DNA of 25,308 bases from IMG/VR virus record IMGVR_UViG_3300029448_000397, positions 1 through 25,308 of that record, one strand, 5' to 3'. This document shows, piece after piece, positions 1 to 5,981 of the stretch. This stretch comes from a virus. Below the pieces are notes generated by a model. The model saw only the letters and a program-made list of their open reading frames with translations, made no database searches and had not been told where the DNA came from. A program made the translations under genes and the position numbers. Position 1 is the stretch's first letter. Each line of letters starts with the position of its first letter.

Positions 1-254
1 ATATTTCTGTATTTGCCTGTTGTGTTGGAATAATCCCAATAGTTTTTATCTAAAGATATTTGTGTTCTTTCTTCTATAATTTTTCCACATAAAAACTTTG
101 TCCCTTCATAAAAAGTTTCTATCTTTGCTATTGTTTTCCCATAAGATTGGAATATTTCTTGTTTGCTTTTTACATTCCCATTAACAGAAAAAGTTGTTGT
201 TATTGCTAATTGGTCTGGCCTGTTTCTTATTGCTAACGCTTTTGATGTAATCAT
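1..254 (-). CDS. Unknown phage protein, partial (3' end outside window)
   Basis: This leftward reading frame starts at the ATG complementary to 252-254 and stays open for all 84 codons to the window edge, so the C terminus is missing. It begins MITSKALAIRNRPDQ and ends with LDKNYWDYSNTTGKYRN, a Tyr/Trp-rich stretch. A GGGAG Shine-Dalgarno sequence sits 8 nt before the ATG, inside the end of the upstream 33-residue gene, so the two are probably translationally coupled. It lies back to back with the rightward packaging genes. The protein is soluble-looking, with mixed lysine and aromatic residues and no signal peptide. I do not recognise the family and assign no function. The open frame, the good ribosome site and the absence of any competing rightward gene make it a confident gene call. 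Confidence 0.8.
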   Translation of the reverse strand, partial: MITSKALAIRNRPDQLAITTTFSVNGNVKSKQEIFQSYGKTIAKIETFYEGTKFLCGKIIEERTQISLDKNYWDYSNTTGKYRN

Positions 255-257
255 TTT

Positions 258-359
258 TTATGCTCCCACATAATTATAAATTAAGATAAAGAAATAAATG
301 GCAGATATAAAAGCTCCACCAATTAAAAAGTATTCAAAAGATTTACAGATTAAAGACAT
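258..359 (-). CDS. 33-residue single-span membrane protein
   Basis: A short leftward gene of 33 codons plus TAA, starting at the ATG complementary to 357-359. An AAAGGAG Shine-Dalgarno sequence lies 7-8 nt upstream. The product, starting MSLICKSFEY, has one hydrophobic segment from about residue 11 to 28 (FLIGGAFISAIYFFILIY), followed by a short polar C terminus; this predicts a single membrane helix. Its stop is 3 nt from the start of the next leftward gene, whose ribosome site lies inside its last codons, so the pair forms an operon. Tiny one-helix proteins in phages are sometimes holins, spanin parts or superinfection factors, but nothing here decides between these. Function unknown; the gene itself is supported by its ribosome site and its fit with the downstream gene. 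Confidence 0.7.
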   Translation of the reverse strand: MSLICKSFEYFLIGGAFISAIYFFILIYNYVGA

Positions 360-390
360 CTATTTAACTCCTTTTTTGTTCTCCAAGAAA

Positions 391-419
391 ACGATAACAC
401 AGGTAGAATTAGAACGCAA
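391..419 (-). promoter_or_regulatory. Candidate sigma70-type promoter for the leftward operon
   Basis: Read on the minus strand, TTGCGT (complement of 414-419) and TATCGT (complement of 391-396) are separated by 17 nt. The second element is preceded by TGT, giving an extended -10 shape (TGTTATCGT). Initiation would fall near 384, about 25 nt before the ATG of the 33-residue gene. Matches to consensus are 3/6 and 4/6, so this is plausible but weak. No phage-type RNA polymerase promoter could be identified. Confidence 0.35.
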
Positions 420-504
420 GTAGTTTAGAAACTATTTTTAAAATAAATTAAAAACATTATTTTAATGATAATGAAGGTATTTTTTCCAATTCAATCATTA
501 GGTA

Positions 505-534
505 TTGACACGCACTTTTCACAAATTGCATAAA
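505..534 (+). promoter_or_regulatory. Candidate sigma70-type promoter for the packaging/head genes
   Basis: A perfect -35 hexamer TTGACA (505-510) is followed after 18 nt by CATAAA (529-534), a 4/6 match to the -10 consensus. Initiation would be near 541, at the Shine-Dalgarno region of terS. The first TTG of this promoter is also in frame with terS and can be mistaken for its start codon. The preceding 420-500 is very AT-rich, as expected for an UP-type region. The two divergent promoters would be about 100 bp apart. Confidence 0.4.
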
Positions 535-557
535 AGGAGGAGGAATAAAGGAGGAGG
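533..557 (+). promoter_or_regulatory. Tandemly duplicated Shine-Dalgarno sequence before terS
   Basis: AAAGGAGGAGG occurs twice as an exact 11-nt direct repeat, at 533-543 and 547-557, separated by 3 nt. The downstream copy is placed correctly (7 nt) for the ATG at 565. The upstream copy has no suitable start codon and could act as a ribosome standby site. This arrangement decides the terS start. Confidence 0.6.
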
Positions 558-564
558 TTTAGAA

Positions 565-924
565 ATGGGAAAGTTAACCAGTAGACAAAAAAGTCTTTGT
601 TACTATGTAGCATCTGGCTTGACTATTAAAAAGAGTGCAGAATTAGCAGGATTTGCAAAGGGTGAATCTGGCAGAGTAAATGCACAAAGGGCTTTAAAGC
701 TCTCCCATGTTCAAGAGCAGTTGAGAAAAGAAGTAAATGAATTGATAGGAATATCAGCAGTCAATGCTACCCACCGAGTGGCTAACCTTTCAATGAATGC
801 AAAGAGTGAATACGTTCAGCTTGAAGCAAGTAAAGATATTCTAGATAGAGCTGGGTTTGGTAAAGACCAACCATCCTTAAACATCAATGGTCAAGATATG
901 AAGATACTAATAGACCTTGGTTAA
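565..924 (+). CDS. terS: Terminase small subunit
   Basis: Probable DNA-recognition subunit of the packaging motor, which would bind the genome's packaging site and hand it to the large subunit. The 119-residue product starts MGKLTSRQKSLCYYV. Residues about 4-50 look like the helix-turn-helix of small terminases, with LTSRQ, an SGLTIKKSAELAGF helix pair and a following helix ending in HVQEQLRK. The C-terminal half carries the SKDILDRAGFGK signature common in podovirus TerS proteins. An in-frame TTG at 505 would add 20 residues (MTRTFHKLHKRRRNKGGG), but that extension is the translated promoter and Shine-Dalgarno region, so ATG 565 is preferred. It is first in the rightward run; terL follows after three small genes. 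TerS families diverge strongly, so the call rests on size, the HTH pattern and position. Confidence 0.75.
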   Translation: MGKLTSRQKSLCYYVASGLTIKKSAELAGFAKGESGRVNAQRALKLSHVQEQLRKEVNELIGISAVNATHRVANLSMNAKSEYVQLEASKDILDRAGFGKDQPSLNINGQDMKILIDLG

Positions 925-1247
925 ACCTAAAAAAATTGTAAAACTTAATCTCCTCGCTTGAGCTGTGTGTGGCTCCGCTCGAAGATAAGAACTTGGTTGG
1001 CTCGCAAGCTCGCATTAGTTACTCTCTATTCTTAACCCTTGTGCTTGGTGGCAACGTAGTAAATCTCGCCAGAAACATTGCTCTTTTAAAACGCAGATAT
1101 GGTCGGTGGGGGCAAAAACTGCACTGGTGTCTGTTACTATATGTACCTCCCAAACATTTTTAGTTAAAAAAAGTATTGAAAAATATTTTTATTCTGAATA
1201 GGTTTAGTTATTGATTGTAGTTCAAAGAAACCAGAGAAGGATTAGTT
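925..1247. other. G+C-rich non-coding gap with GCTCG repeats
   Basis: About 320 nt without a convincing gene. Line 961-1020 is 31/60 G+C and 1081-1140 is 27/60, against 19/60 at 1201-1260, so the gap is compositionally distinct. GCTCG occurs at 977-981, 1000-1004 and 1008-1012, with GCTCGC directly repeated at 1000-1005 and 1008-1013. A small inverted repeat, GAGC/GCTC, lies at 960-963 and 972-975. A rightward frame at 969-1163 (64 codons) lacks a ribosome site and has a junk-like composition. The end, 1160-1235, is AT-rich with a 12-nt AAAAATATTTTT-type palindrome near 1180. Lying next to terS, the gap could hold the terminase recognition (cos or pac) site or a structured RNA. Neither is proven. 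Confidence 0.5.
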
Positions 1248-1760
1248 ATGAGTAGTTTACTAGGAGGATACAGTAATTTATCTGCTGTTAAGGGTTCGCC
1301 TAAATTGGGAACAATTAATTTTTGGTCAGCTAGTTTAGCTACCCATTCTAAGAAAAGAAAGAAGTTAGCTAGTAGTAAAGCTAATGCCAGTATGATACGA
1401 GGTAATTTTTTACCTCAGAAAGCCACAGGCACTACAAGCAGAAAGAAAATAAAAGACGTTTCCGAGCTTACTTACAAAACGTCTACAACAAAAGCTAACA
1501 CTGTTAAGTCTAGCAATAACAAAAATGTAACTCCAAAGAAGTCATCTACTTCTACACAAAAGCAGGATAAACTTTTTGGCGGTAAGGGTTGGGGATTAAC
1601 AGAGAAGGCTCAGAAGAAGTTACCTAAGATGTTACAAAAGATTGGTGTTGGTCAGACTGAAAAGACAGTTACCATTATGGGTAAGAAGTTAACATTCAAA
1701 GCTCCTGACCCAAGAAAGAAAAAGGTAAACCCTGTAACTGGATTTGTGAGTTACGGCTAA
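1248..1760 (+). CDS. Basic, low-complexity protein of unknown function
   Basis: A 170-residue, strongly Lys/Ser/Thr-rich protein beginning MSSLLGGYSNLSAV. An AGAAGGA ribosome site lies about 8 nt before the ATG. The middle (roughly residues 35-105) is disordered-looking and full of KK and SS/TT runs. The last third has a more ordered GKGWGLTEKAQKKLPKML segment and a PDPRKKKVNPVTGF tail. I recognise no catalytic motif. The high positive charge suggests nucleic-acid binding, for example DNA condensation or a role with terminase, but this is inference. It is the first of three small genes between terS and terL and overlaps the next by one base (TAATG), implying coupled translation. Real gene, function unknown. 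Confidence 0.8.
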   Translation: MSSLLGGYSNLSAVKGSPKLGTINFWSASLATHSKKRKKLASSKANASMIRGNFLPQKATGTTSRKKIKDVSELTYKTSTTKANTVKSSNNKNVTPKKSSTSTQKQDKLFGGKGWGLTEKAQKKLPKMLQKIGVGQTEKTVTIMGKKLTFKAPDPRKKKVNPVTGFVSYG

Positions 1761-1954
1761 TGTCTTTTCTTCACAAACTTTCTATTGAAGATAGAAGGGT
1801 ATTAAGAATAGTAGTTAAGCAAGTACACTTTAAGATGTACCCAAAAGAATTTTGCACTGACCACGAAGCTGATAAAATGATTGCGGCTATTGCTCCAGAA
1901 ACTACTGAGAAGTTAATTAAGATTGGTAAAGATTCCAGAATAGAAACTAGGTAA
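1760..1954 (+). CDS. Small conserved-type phage protein, function unknown
   Basis: A 64-residue protein starting MSFLHKLSIEDRRVLRIV. Its start codon shares an A with the previous stop (TAATG) and has no Shine-Dalgarno sequence of its own, so it depends on coupling. The core, MYPKEFCTDHEADKMIAAIAPETTEKLIKIG (about residues 26-56), resembles short proteins I recall beside terminase genes in marine podoviruses, with a TDxEADxxI...PETxEKLI pattern. No catalytic residues or membrane segment are evident. It may be an accessory packaging or head protein, judged only by position. The frame and tight spacing make it a likely gene. Confidence 0.7.
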   Translation: MSFLHKLSIEDRRVLRIVVKQVHFKMYPKEFCTDHEADKMIAAIAPETTEKLIKIGKDSRIETR

Positions 1955-1964
1955 GGAAATTATT

Positions 1965-2315
1965 ATGGCTAAACCCCCAGTAAAAAGAAAATCATTACTC
2001 CCTGAAACTAAAAAGAAACGAACTGTTGCTGATGCAGTTGGTAAAGAAATGCCTAAAATAAAACCAAAACCAAAGATTTCTTCAGCACAATTAAAAGCTC
2101 TTGATGGTTTAAAGGTTGCAGGGAGAACTGATGATTTGGCAATTAAAATGTTTGGTGGAACTGCTTACGGAGCAAGCGGTGGTTTGGGTATGTATTTAAG
2201 TAATAGGGCAGATGGAATGAGTCCAATGGAAGCATACAATGATGTTTGGGATTATAGTCGTAGGGAGCTTATTGAATTTGAGTATGGGGATACTGATTTT
2301 CAAGAATACAGATAA
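1965..2315 (+). CDS. Small protein upstream of terL, function unknown
   Basis: A 116-residue protein with a TAAGGAA ribosome site 7-8 nt before the ATG. The first 45 residues are basic and proline/lysine-rich (PPVKRKS, PKIKPKPK) and likely disordered. The second half is ordered and ends in an acidic, aromatic stretch (AYNDVWDYSRRELIEFEYGDTDF). The GGTAYGASGGLGMY segment is glycine-rich but not a nucleotide-binding loop. No family recognised. The basic N terminus plus acidic C terminus suits an adaptor between DNA and a protein partner, but this is only a suggestion. It ends 51 nt before terL, with short tandem repeats between. Confidence 0.75.
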   Translation: MAKPPVKRKSLLPETKKKRTVADAVGKEMPKIKPKPKISSAQLKALDGLKVAGRTDDLAIKMFGGTAYGASGGLGMYLSNRADGMSPMEAYNDVWDYSRRELIEFEYGDTDFQEYR

Positions 2316-2320
2316 CACCC

Positions 2321-2369
2321 TATCAACTCTATCAACTCTATCAACTACCCTTGATATATGTGATATATG
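2321..2369 (+). repeat. Two 9-nt tandem repeats in the terL leader
   Basis: TATCAACTC is repeated at 2321-2329 and 2330-2338, with a third copy differing in its last base at 2339-2347. TGATATATG is then repeated at 2352-2360 and 2361-2369, the second copy ending in the terL start codon. The first TGATATATG contains a decoy ATG immediately followed by TGA. No Shine-Dalgarno sequence is present in this leader. Confidence 0.8.
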
Positions 2370-3887
2370 ACAGAATTTAAATACAAACCTGATGGGGAAG
2401 TTCTTAAGAACTTTATGAAAGATAGTAATTTCTTTCGTGGTATTCGTGGTCCTGTTGGTTCTGGTAAGTCTGTTGCCTGTTGTGTCGAAGTTTTTCGCAG
2501 AGCCTTAGAACAGAAACCAAATAAAGATGGAGTTCGGAAAAGCCGTTGGGCAGTAATAAGAAATACAAACCCACAGTTAAGAACTACTACTATTAAGACT
2601 TGGTTAGATTGGTTTCCAGAAGACCAGTGGGGAAGATTCCATTGGTCAGTTCCCTACACTCACCACATTAAAACTAGCAATCTTGATATTGAAGTTATCT
2701 TCTTAGCATTAGACCGACCAGAAGATGTAAAGAAATTGTTATCATTAGAGGTAACAGGGGTGTGGGTAAACGAAGCCAGAGAAATTCCAAAGAGCATTAT
2801 TGATGCTTGCACTATGAGATGTGGAAGATTTCCTTCTATGAGAGAAGGTGGTCCTACTTGGTCTGGAGTTATTTGCGATACCAACGCTCCAGAAGAAGAC
2901 CATTGGTGGCCGATAATGTCTGGAGAGGTTCCAATACCAGACCACATTCCTAGAGAGCAAGCTAAGATGTTAGTTAAACCTGATAACTGGAATTTTTTTG
3001 TTCAGCCTTCTGCAATGGTAGAAACTCTTGACGATAAGGGAGAAGTTAACGAGTACCAAGATAATGTTAAGGCAGAAAATAAATTAAATATGCTCGACAC
3101 CTATTACTCAAATCTTATTCGTGGAAAAACAAAATCATGGATAGATGTTTATGTAATGAATAAATTGGGTACAATCCAAGAAGGTAAACCTGTATACCCT
3201 CAGTTTGTAAGTGAAACTCATATAGCAGAAGAAGAAATACCTATTGCGGCAGGTGTTCAATTATATATTGGAATTGATTTTGGGCTTACTCCTGCGGCTG
3301 TCTTTGGTCAGAAGGTGCGTGGCAGGTGGTTAATACAAGCTGAGATAGTAGCGATTGACATGGGCATTGTTCGTTTCGCAGAACTACTAAGGCAAGAAAT
3401 AGCTACTCGTTTTCATAACCTTGATGTAAAAATTTATGGCGACCCTGCTGGTGACTTCAGGGCGCAAACAGATGAATCAACTCCATTTCAGATACTAAGA
3501 GGTGCAGGATTAAAAGCTATACCTGCTCCAAGTAATAGTGTTGACCTCAGATTGGAATCTGTTTCTTCTCAGCTAACTAAAATGGCAGATGGAAAACCTG
3601 CGTTTTTAATAGATAGACGTTGCCCTTCTTTGATTAAAGGATTTCAAGGTGGGTACTGTTATAGAAGGATGCAAGTATCAGGAGAACGCTTTGATGATAA
3701 GCCAGAAAAGAATATGTACTCCCATATTCATGACGCACTACAATATTTAATGCTAGGTGCAGGAGAAGGAAGGCAATTAATTTCTGGACAAAAGCCATTA
3801 AGTTCGTTTATAGCTAGAAAGGACTTCAATGTTTTTGACAAAAAGCCCAGTGTTAGAAAGAAATCTTCAATATGGGCTAACCTATAG
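2367..3887 (+). CDS. terL: Terminase large subunit (ATPase-nuclease)
   Basis: The DNA-packaging motor: the N-terminal ATPase pumps DNA through the portal and the C-terminal RNase H-like nuclease cuts it. In the 506 residues, Walker A is GPVGSGKS (28-35). Walker B is GVWVNEA with the catalytic-type glutamate at E136 and Asn at 135 where many ATPases have Asp. The nuclease acidic triad is visible as IGIDFG (D304), YGDPAGD (D359) and HDALQYLML (D456). Length and order fit a complete protein. The ATG at 2367 follows an in-frame TGA at 2361-2363, so no upstream extension is possible. There is no Shine-Dalgarno sequence; the leader is a set of 9-nt repeats. Portal-proximal genes follow 9 nt downstream. 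This is one of the firmest calls in the window. Confidence 0.96.
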   Translation: MTEFKYKPDGEVLKNFMKDSNFFRGIRGPVGSGKSVACCVEVFRRALEQKPNKDGVRKSRWAVIRNTNPQLRTTTIKTWLDWFPEDQWGRFHWSVPYTHHIKTSNLDIEVIFLALDRPEDVKKLLSLEVTGVWVNEAREIPKSIIDACTMRCGRFPSMREGGPTWSGVICDTNAPEEDHWWPIMSGEVPIPDHIPREQAKMLVKPDNWNFFVQPSAMVETLDDKGEVNEYQDNVKAENKLNMLDTYYSNLIRGKTKSWIDVYVMNKLGTIQEGKPVYPQFVSETHIAEEEIPIAAGVQLYIGIDFGLTPAAVFGQKVRGRWLIQAEIVAIDMGIVRFAELLRQEIATRFHNLDVKIYGDPAGDFRAQTDESTPFQILRGAGLKAIPAPSNSVDLRLESVSSQLTKMADGKPAFLIDRRCPSLIKGFQGGYCYRRMQVSGERFDDKPEKNMYSHIHDALQYLMLGAGEGRQLISGQKPLSSFIARKDFNVFDKKPSVRKKSSIWANL

Positions 3888-3896
3888 GAGAGTATT

Positions 3897-4121
3897 ATGT
3901 GTTTCGGAAGAAGTAGAGCGCCAGAGCCAGAGAAAGACCCTGTTGTTGAGCAAGAGTTGGAATCAAAAGAAGTAATAGAAGAAAAGAAAAAAGAAGAAAA
4001 TAAACAAAAAGCTCTTGAAGCACAGGTTGCAGTTAAAAGAGGTGGCACTGGAAGACGCTCTTTGTTAACAGGTGGCGGTGGAATTGGCTACTTTAATAAA
4101 TACAAAGGGATGATAGGCTAA
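3897..4121 (+). CDS. Small protein between terL and portal, function unknown
   Basis: A 74-residue protein with an AGGAGAG ribosome site 7 nt before the ATG. It starts MCFGRSRAPEPEKDP, passes through a charged, probably coiled-coil segment rich in E and K (about residues 20-50), and ends GGTGRRSLLTGGGGIGYFN. A short protein with an N-terminal MCxG and a C-terminal RRSLL-Gly-rich tail beside the portal gene is a recurring arrangement in podoviruses, as I recall. Its role is not established here; a head-assembly accessory is likely from position. The last base of its TAA is the A of the portal ATG. Confidence 0.8.
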   Translation: MCFGRSRAPEPEKDPVVEQELESKEVIEEKKKEENKQKALEAQVAVKRGGTGRRSLLTGGGGIGYFNKYKGMIG

Positions 4122-5713
4122 TGTATATAGCAGTAAAAGGTGCAGATGATTCCGCTATTGTATCTTCTGTCATAAAAAATTTTGAATCTGCGAAAACTAA
4201 GCGAGAGCTTATGGTTGAACTTTATGAAGAGTGCTTTGAGTATACCCTTCCGTATAGAGAATCGTTTCACCAGAAATCAGCAGGTCAAAGAAGAGATGAT
4301 AAGATATTTGATGAGACTGCTGTAGTTGGTGTACAGGAATTTGCATCAAGATTACAGTCTGGTTTAGTTCCTAACTTTGCAAGATGGGCTGATTTTGTTG
4401 CAGGAAGTGAAGTTCCTGCTGAAGAAAGAGATGAGATTAACAATGACCTTGATGCTATTACAGAGTATGTATTTGAGATTCTTCAAAACTCAAACTTCAG
4501 TCAAGAGATACATGAGTGCTTTATTGACCTTTCTGTTGGTACTGCCGTTCTCCATGTTGAAGAAGGTGATGCAATTCACCCTATTCGTTTTAGTGCTGTT
4601 CCCATTCCCCATGTTGTTTTGGATACTGGCCCTGATGATAGGGTTGACCATGTGTACAGAGAAAGGTCTGTAAAGTATTCAGATATTGAGATAGCTTATC
4701 CTAAAGCAAAAATATCTCCTGAGTTACAACAGGCAATAGAAAGAAATCCTGACACACGCACTAAAATTATTGAATTAGTATGCAGAGATTACTCCGCAAA
4801 AAACGAAGACAAGTATTTATATTATGTGTGTGAAGAAAATACTAAATCATTAATTAAGAATGAAACGCTTAAAGGAACAGGAGCTAACCCTTTTATAGCT
4901 TTTCGTTGGGGTAAAGCCGCAGGTGAAATATATGGTCGTGGCCCTGTGTGTAACTCGCTTGCCGCAATTAAGACTGTTAACTTAATTAAGCAACATATTT
5001 TAGAAAATGCGGCTATGGCAATCTCTGGAATATATCAAATGGATGATGATGGTATCATTAACCCTGATACAATTTCATTAGTCCCTGGCTCTGTAATTCC
5101 TAAATCCCCACAATCTATGGGGTTACAGCCAATTAAAGCGGCAGGAAATATAGACTTTAGTAATTTTATTCTCAATGATGAAAGACTTAATATTAAACAA
5201 GCATTGTATAATGATATGCTTGGCGACCCAAATAAAACTCCTGCTTCTGCAACAGAAGTAGTAGAAAGAATGGCTGACCTTTCTAAAAGAATGGGTGCGG
5301 CTTTTGGCAGGTTACAATCTGAAATGGTGCAACCTGTTCTACAAAGAGTAGTTTACATATTAAAGAAGCAAGGAAGAATAGATATGCCAACTGTTAACGG
5401 AAGAGCAGTTAAGATTACGTCTGTTTCTCCTCTTGCACAAGCTCAGAACAATCAGGACATTCAAAGTGTTGCTCGGTTCTTAGAATTGGTAGGAGGTAAC
5501 TTTGGCCCTGAAATGGTAAACTTACTTGTTAAATCAGAAGATGTTGCTGTGTATCTTGCTAAGAAGTTTAGTGTTCCTGATAATCTTGTTCGTGACCAGA
5601 AGGAGCGTGAGGAGATGATTCAGATGATGCAACAAATGCAGATGCAACAACAACAGCAACAACAACAGATGCAAATGCAACAACAACAAGGACAGGCTAT
5701 TGCCGCAGAATAA
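4121..5713 (+). CDS. Portal (head-to-tail connector) protein
   Basis: Forms the dodecameric ring at one capsid vertex through which DNA enters and leaves, and to which the tail adaptor binds. The 530-residue product matches the T7 gp8-type connector family. It has a helical N terminus, then RRDDKIFDETAVVGVQEF and ASRLQSGLVPNFARWADF (about 57-92), and the later NPFIAFRWGKAAGEIYGRGP and TPASATEVVERMADL segments typical of the stem and clip. The last about 30 residues are almost entirely Gln and Met, an unusual low-complexity tail likely to be disordered. The start shares an A with the previous stop. The 3' end overlaps the next gene, whose ribosome site lies in the poly-Gln codons. Family assignment is firm; the tail's purpose is unknown. 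Confidence 0.95.
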   Translation: MYIAVKGADDSAIVSSVIKNFESAKTKRELMVELYEECFEYTLPYRESFHQKSAGQRRDDKIFDETAVVGVQEFASRLQSGLVPNFARWADFVAGSEVPAEERDEINNDLDAITEYVFEILQNSNFSQEIHECFIDLSVGTAVLHVEEGDAIHPIRFSAVPIPHVVLDTGPDDRVDHVYRERSVKYSDIEIAYPKAKISPELQQAIERNPDTRTKIIELVCRDYSAKNEDKYLYYVCEENTKSLIKNETLKGTGANPFIAFRWGKAAGEIYGRGPVCNSLAAIKTVNLIKQHILENAAMAISGIYQMDDDGIINPDTISLVPGSVIPKSPQSMGLQPIKAAGNIDFSNFILNDERLNIKQALYNDMLGDPNKTPASATEVVERMADLSKRMGAAFGRLQSEMVQPVLQRVVYILKKQGRIDMPTVNGRAVKITSVSPLAQAQNNQDIQSVARFLELVGGNFGPEMVNLLVKSEDVAVYLAKKFSVPDNLVRDQKEREEMIQMMQQMQMQQQQQQQQMQMQQQQGQAIAAE

Positions 5714-5981
5714 ATTAACTGACCACCCTAGACCTATGGGACTTGATGGATACCATAGGAATAAAGATTTAGAAAAACAAATTAATGCAAATGTTCTTTC
5801 TTTATTTAACACTCTAACAGGAGCAGAGGTTCTAAAGTATCTGCGAAGTATTACGATAGAAGCAGTACATGGTGCTAATGTTACTGATGCAGTATTACGT
5901 CATGCAGAAGGACAGCGTTATATTGTTGGATTAATTGAAAGAAGAATGGTACAAGCAAGTAGGGATAAACAAAATGGCTGA
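5700..5981 (+). CDS. Bbp19-like small phage protein, TTG start
   Basis: A 93-residue protein whose core FNTLTGAEVLKYLRSITIE and AEGQRYIVGLIERRM (about residues 37-84) resembles the small Bbp19-like domain found beside portal genes in podoviruses. Role unknown, probably in head assembly. I accept the TTG at 5700 because AAGGA (5688-5692) lies exactly 7 nt upstream; the later in-frame ATG at 5736 has no ribosome site. The start lies inside the portal gene and the stop lies 8 nt inside the scaffold gene, so it is locked between the two by overlaps. Confidence 0.75.
   Translation: MPQNKLTDHPRPMGLDGYHRNKDLEKQINANVLSLFNTLTGAEVLKYLRSITIEAVHGANVTDAVLRHAEGQRYIVGLIERRMVQASRDKQNG

Noticed and set aside
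421-434. TAGTTT-AG-AAACTA inverted repeat followed by T-run, terminator-like
   Set aside because: Only about 5 A-T-rich pairs can form with a usable loop; too weak for an intrinsic terminator.
969-1163. Rightward 64-codon frame in the terS gap
   Set aside because: No ribosome site, composition unlike neighbours and rich in residues typical of random G+C-rich reading; more likely non-coding.
925-1247. tRNA or known small RNA in the gap
   Set aside because: No acceptor/T-arm pattern (no GTTCRANNC) with matching stems could be found, and only short weak stems are present.
5534-5812. Leftward 92-codon leucine-rich frame that looks membrane-like
   Set aside because: The Leu run is the antisense of the CAA/CAG portal tail; it is an artefact of that repeat.
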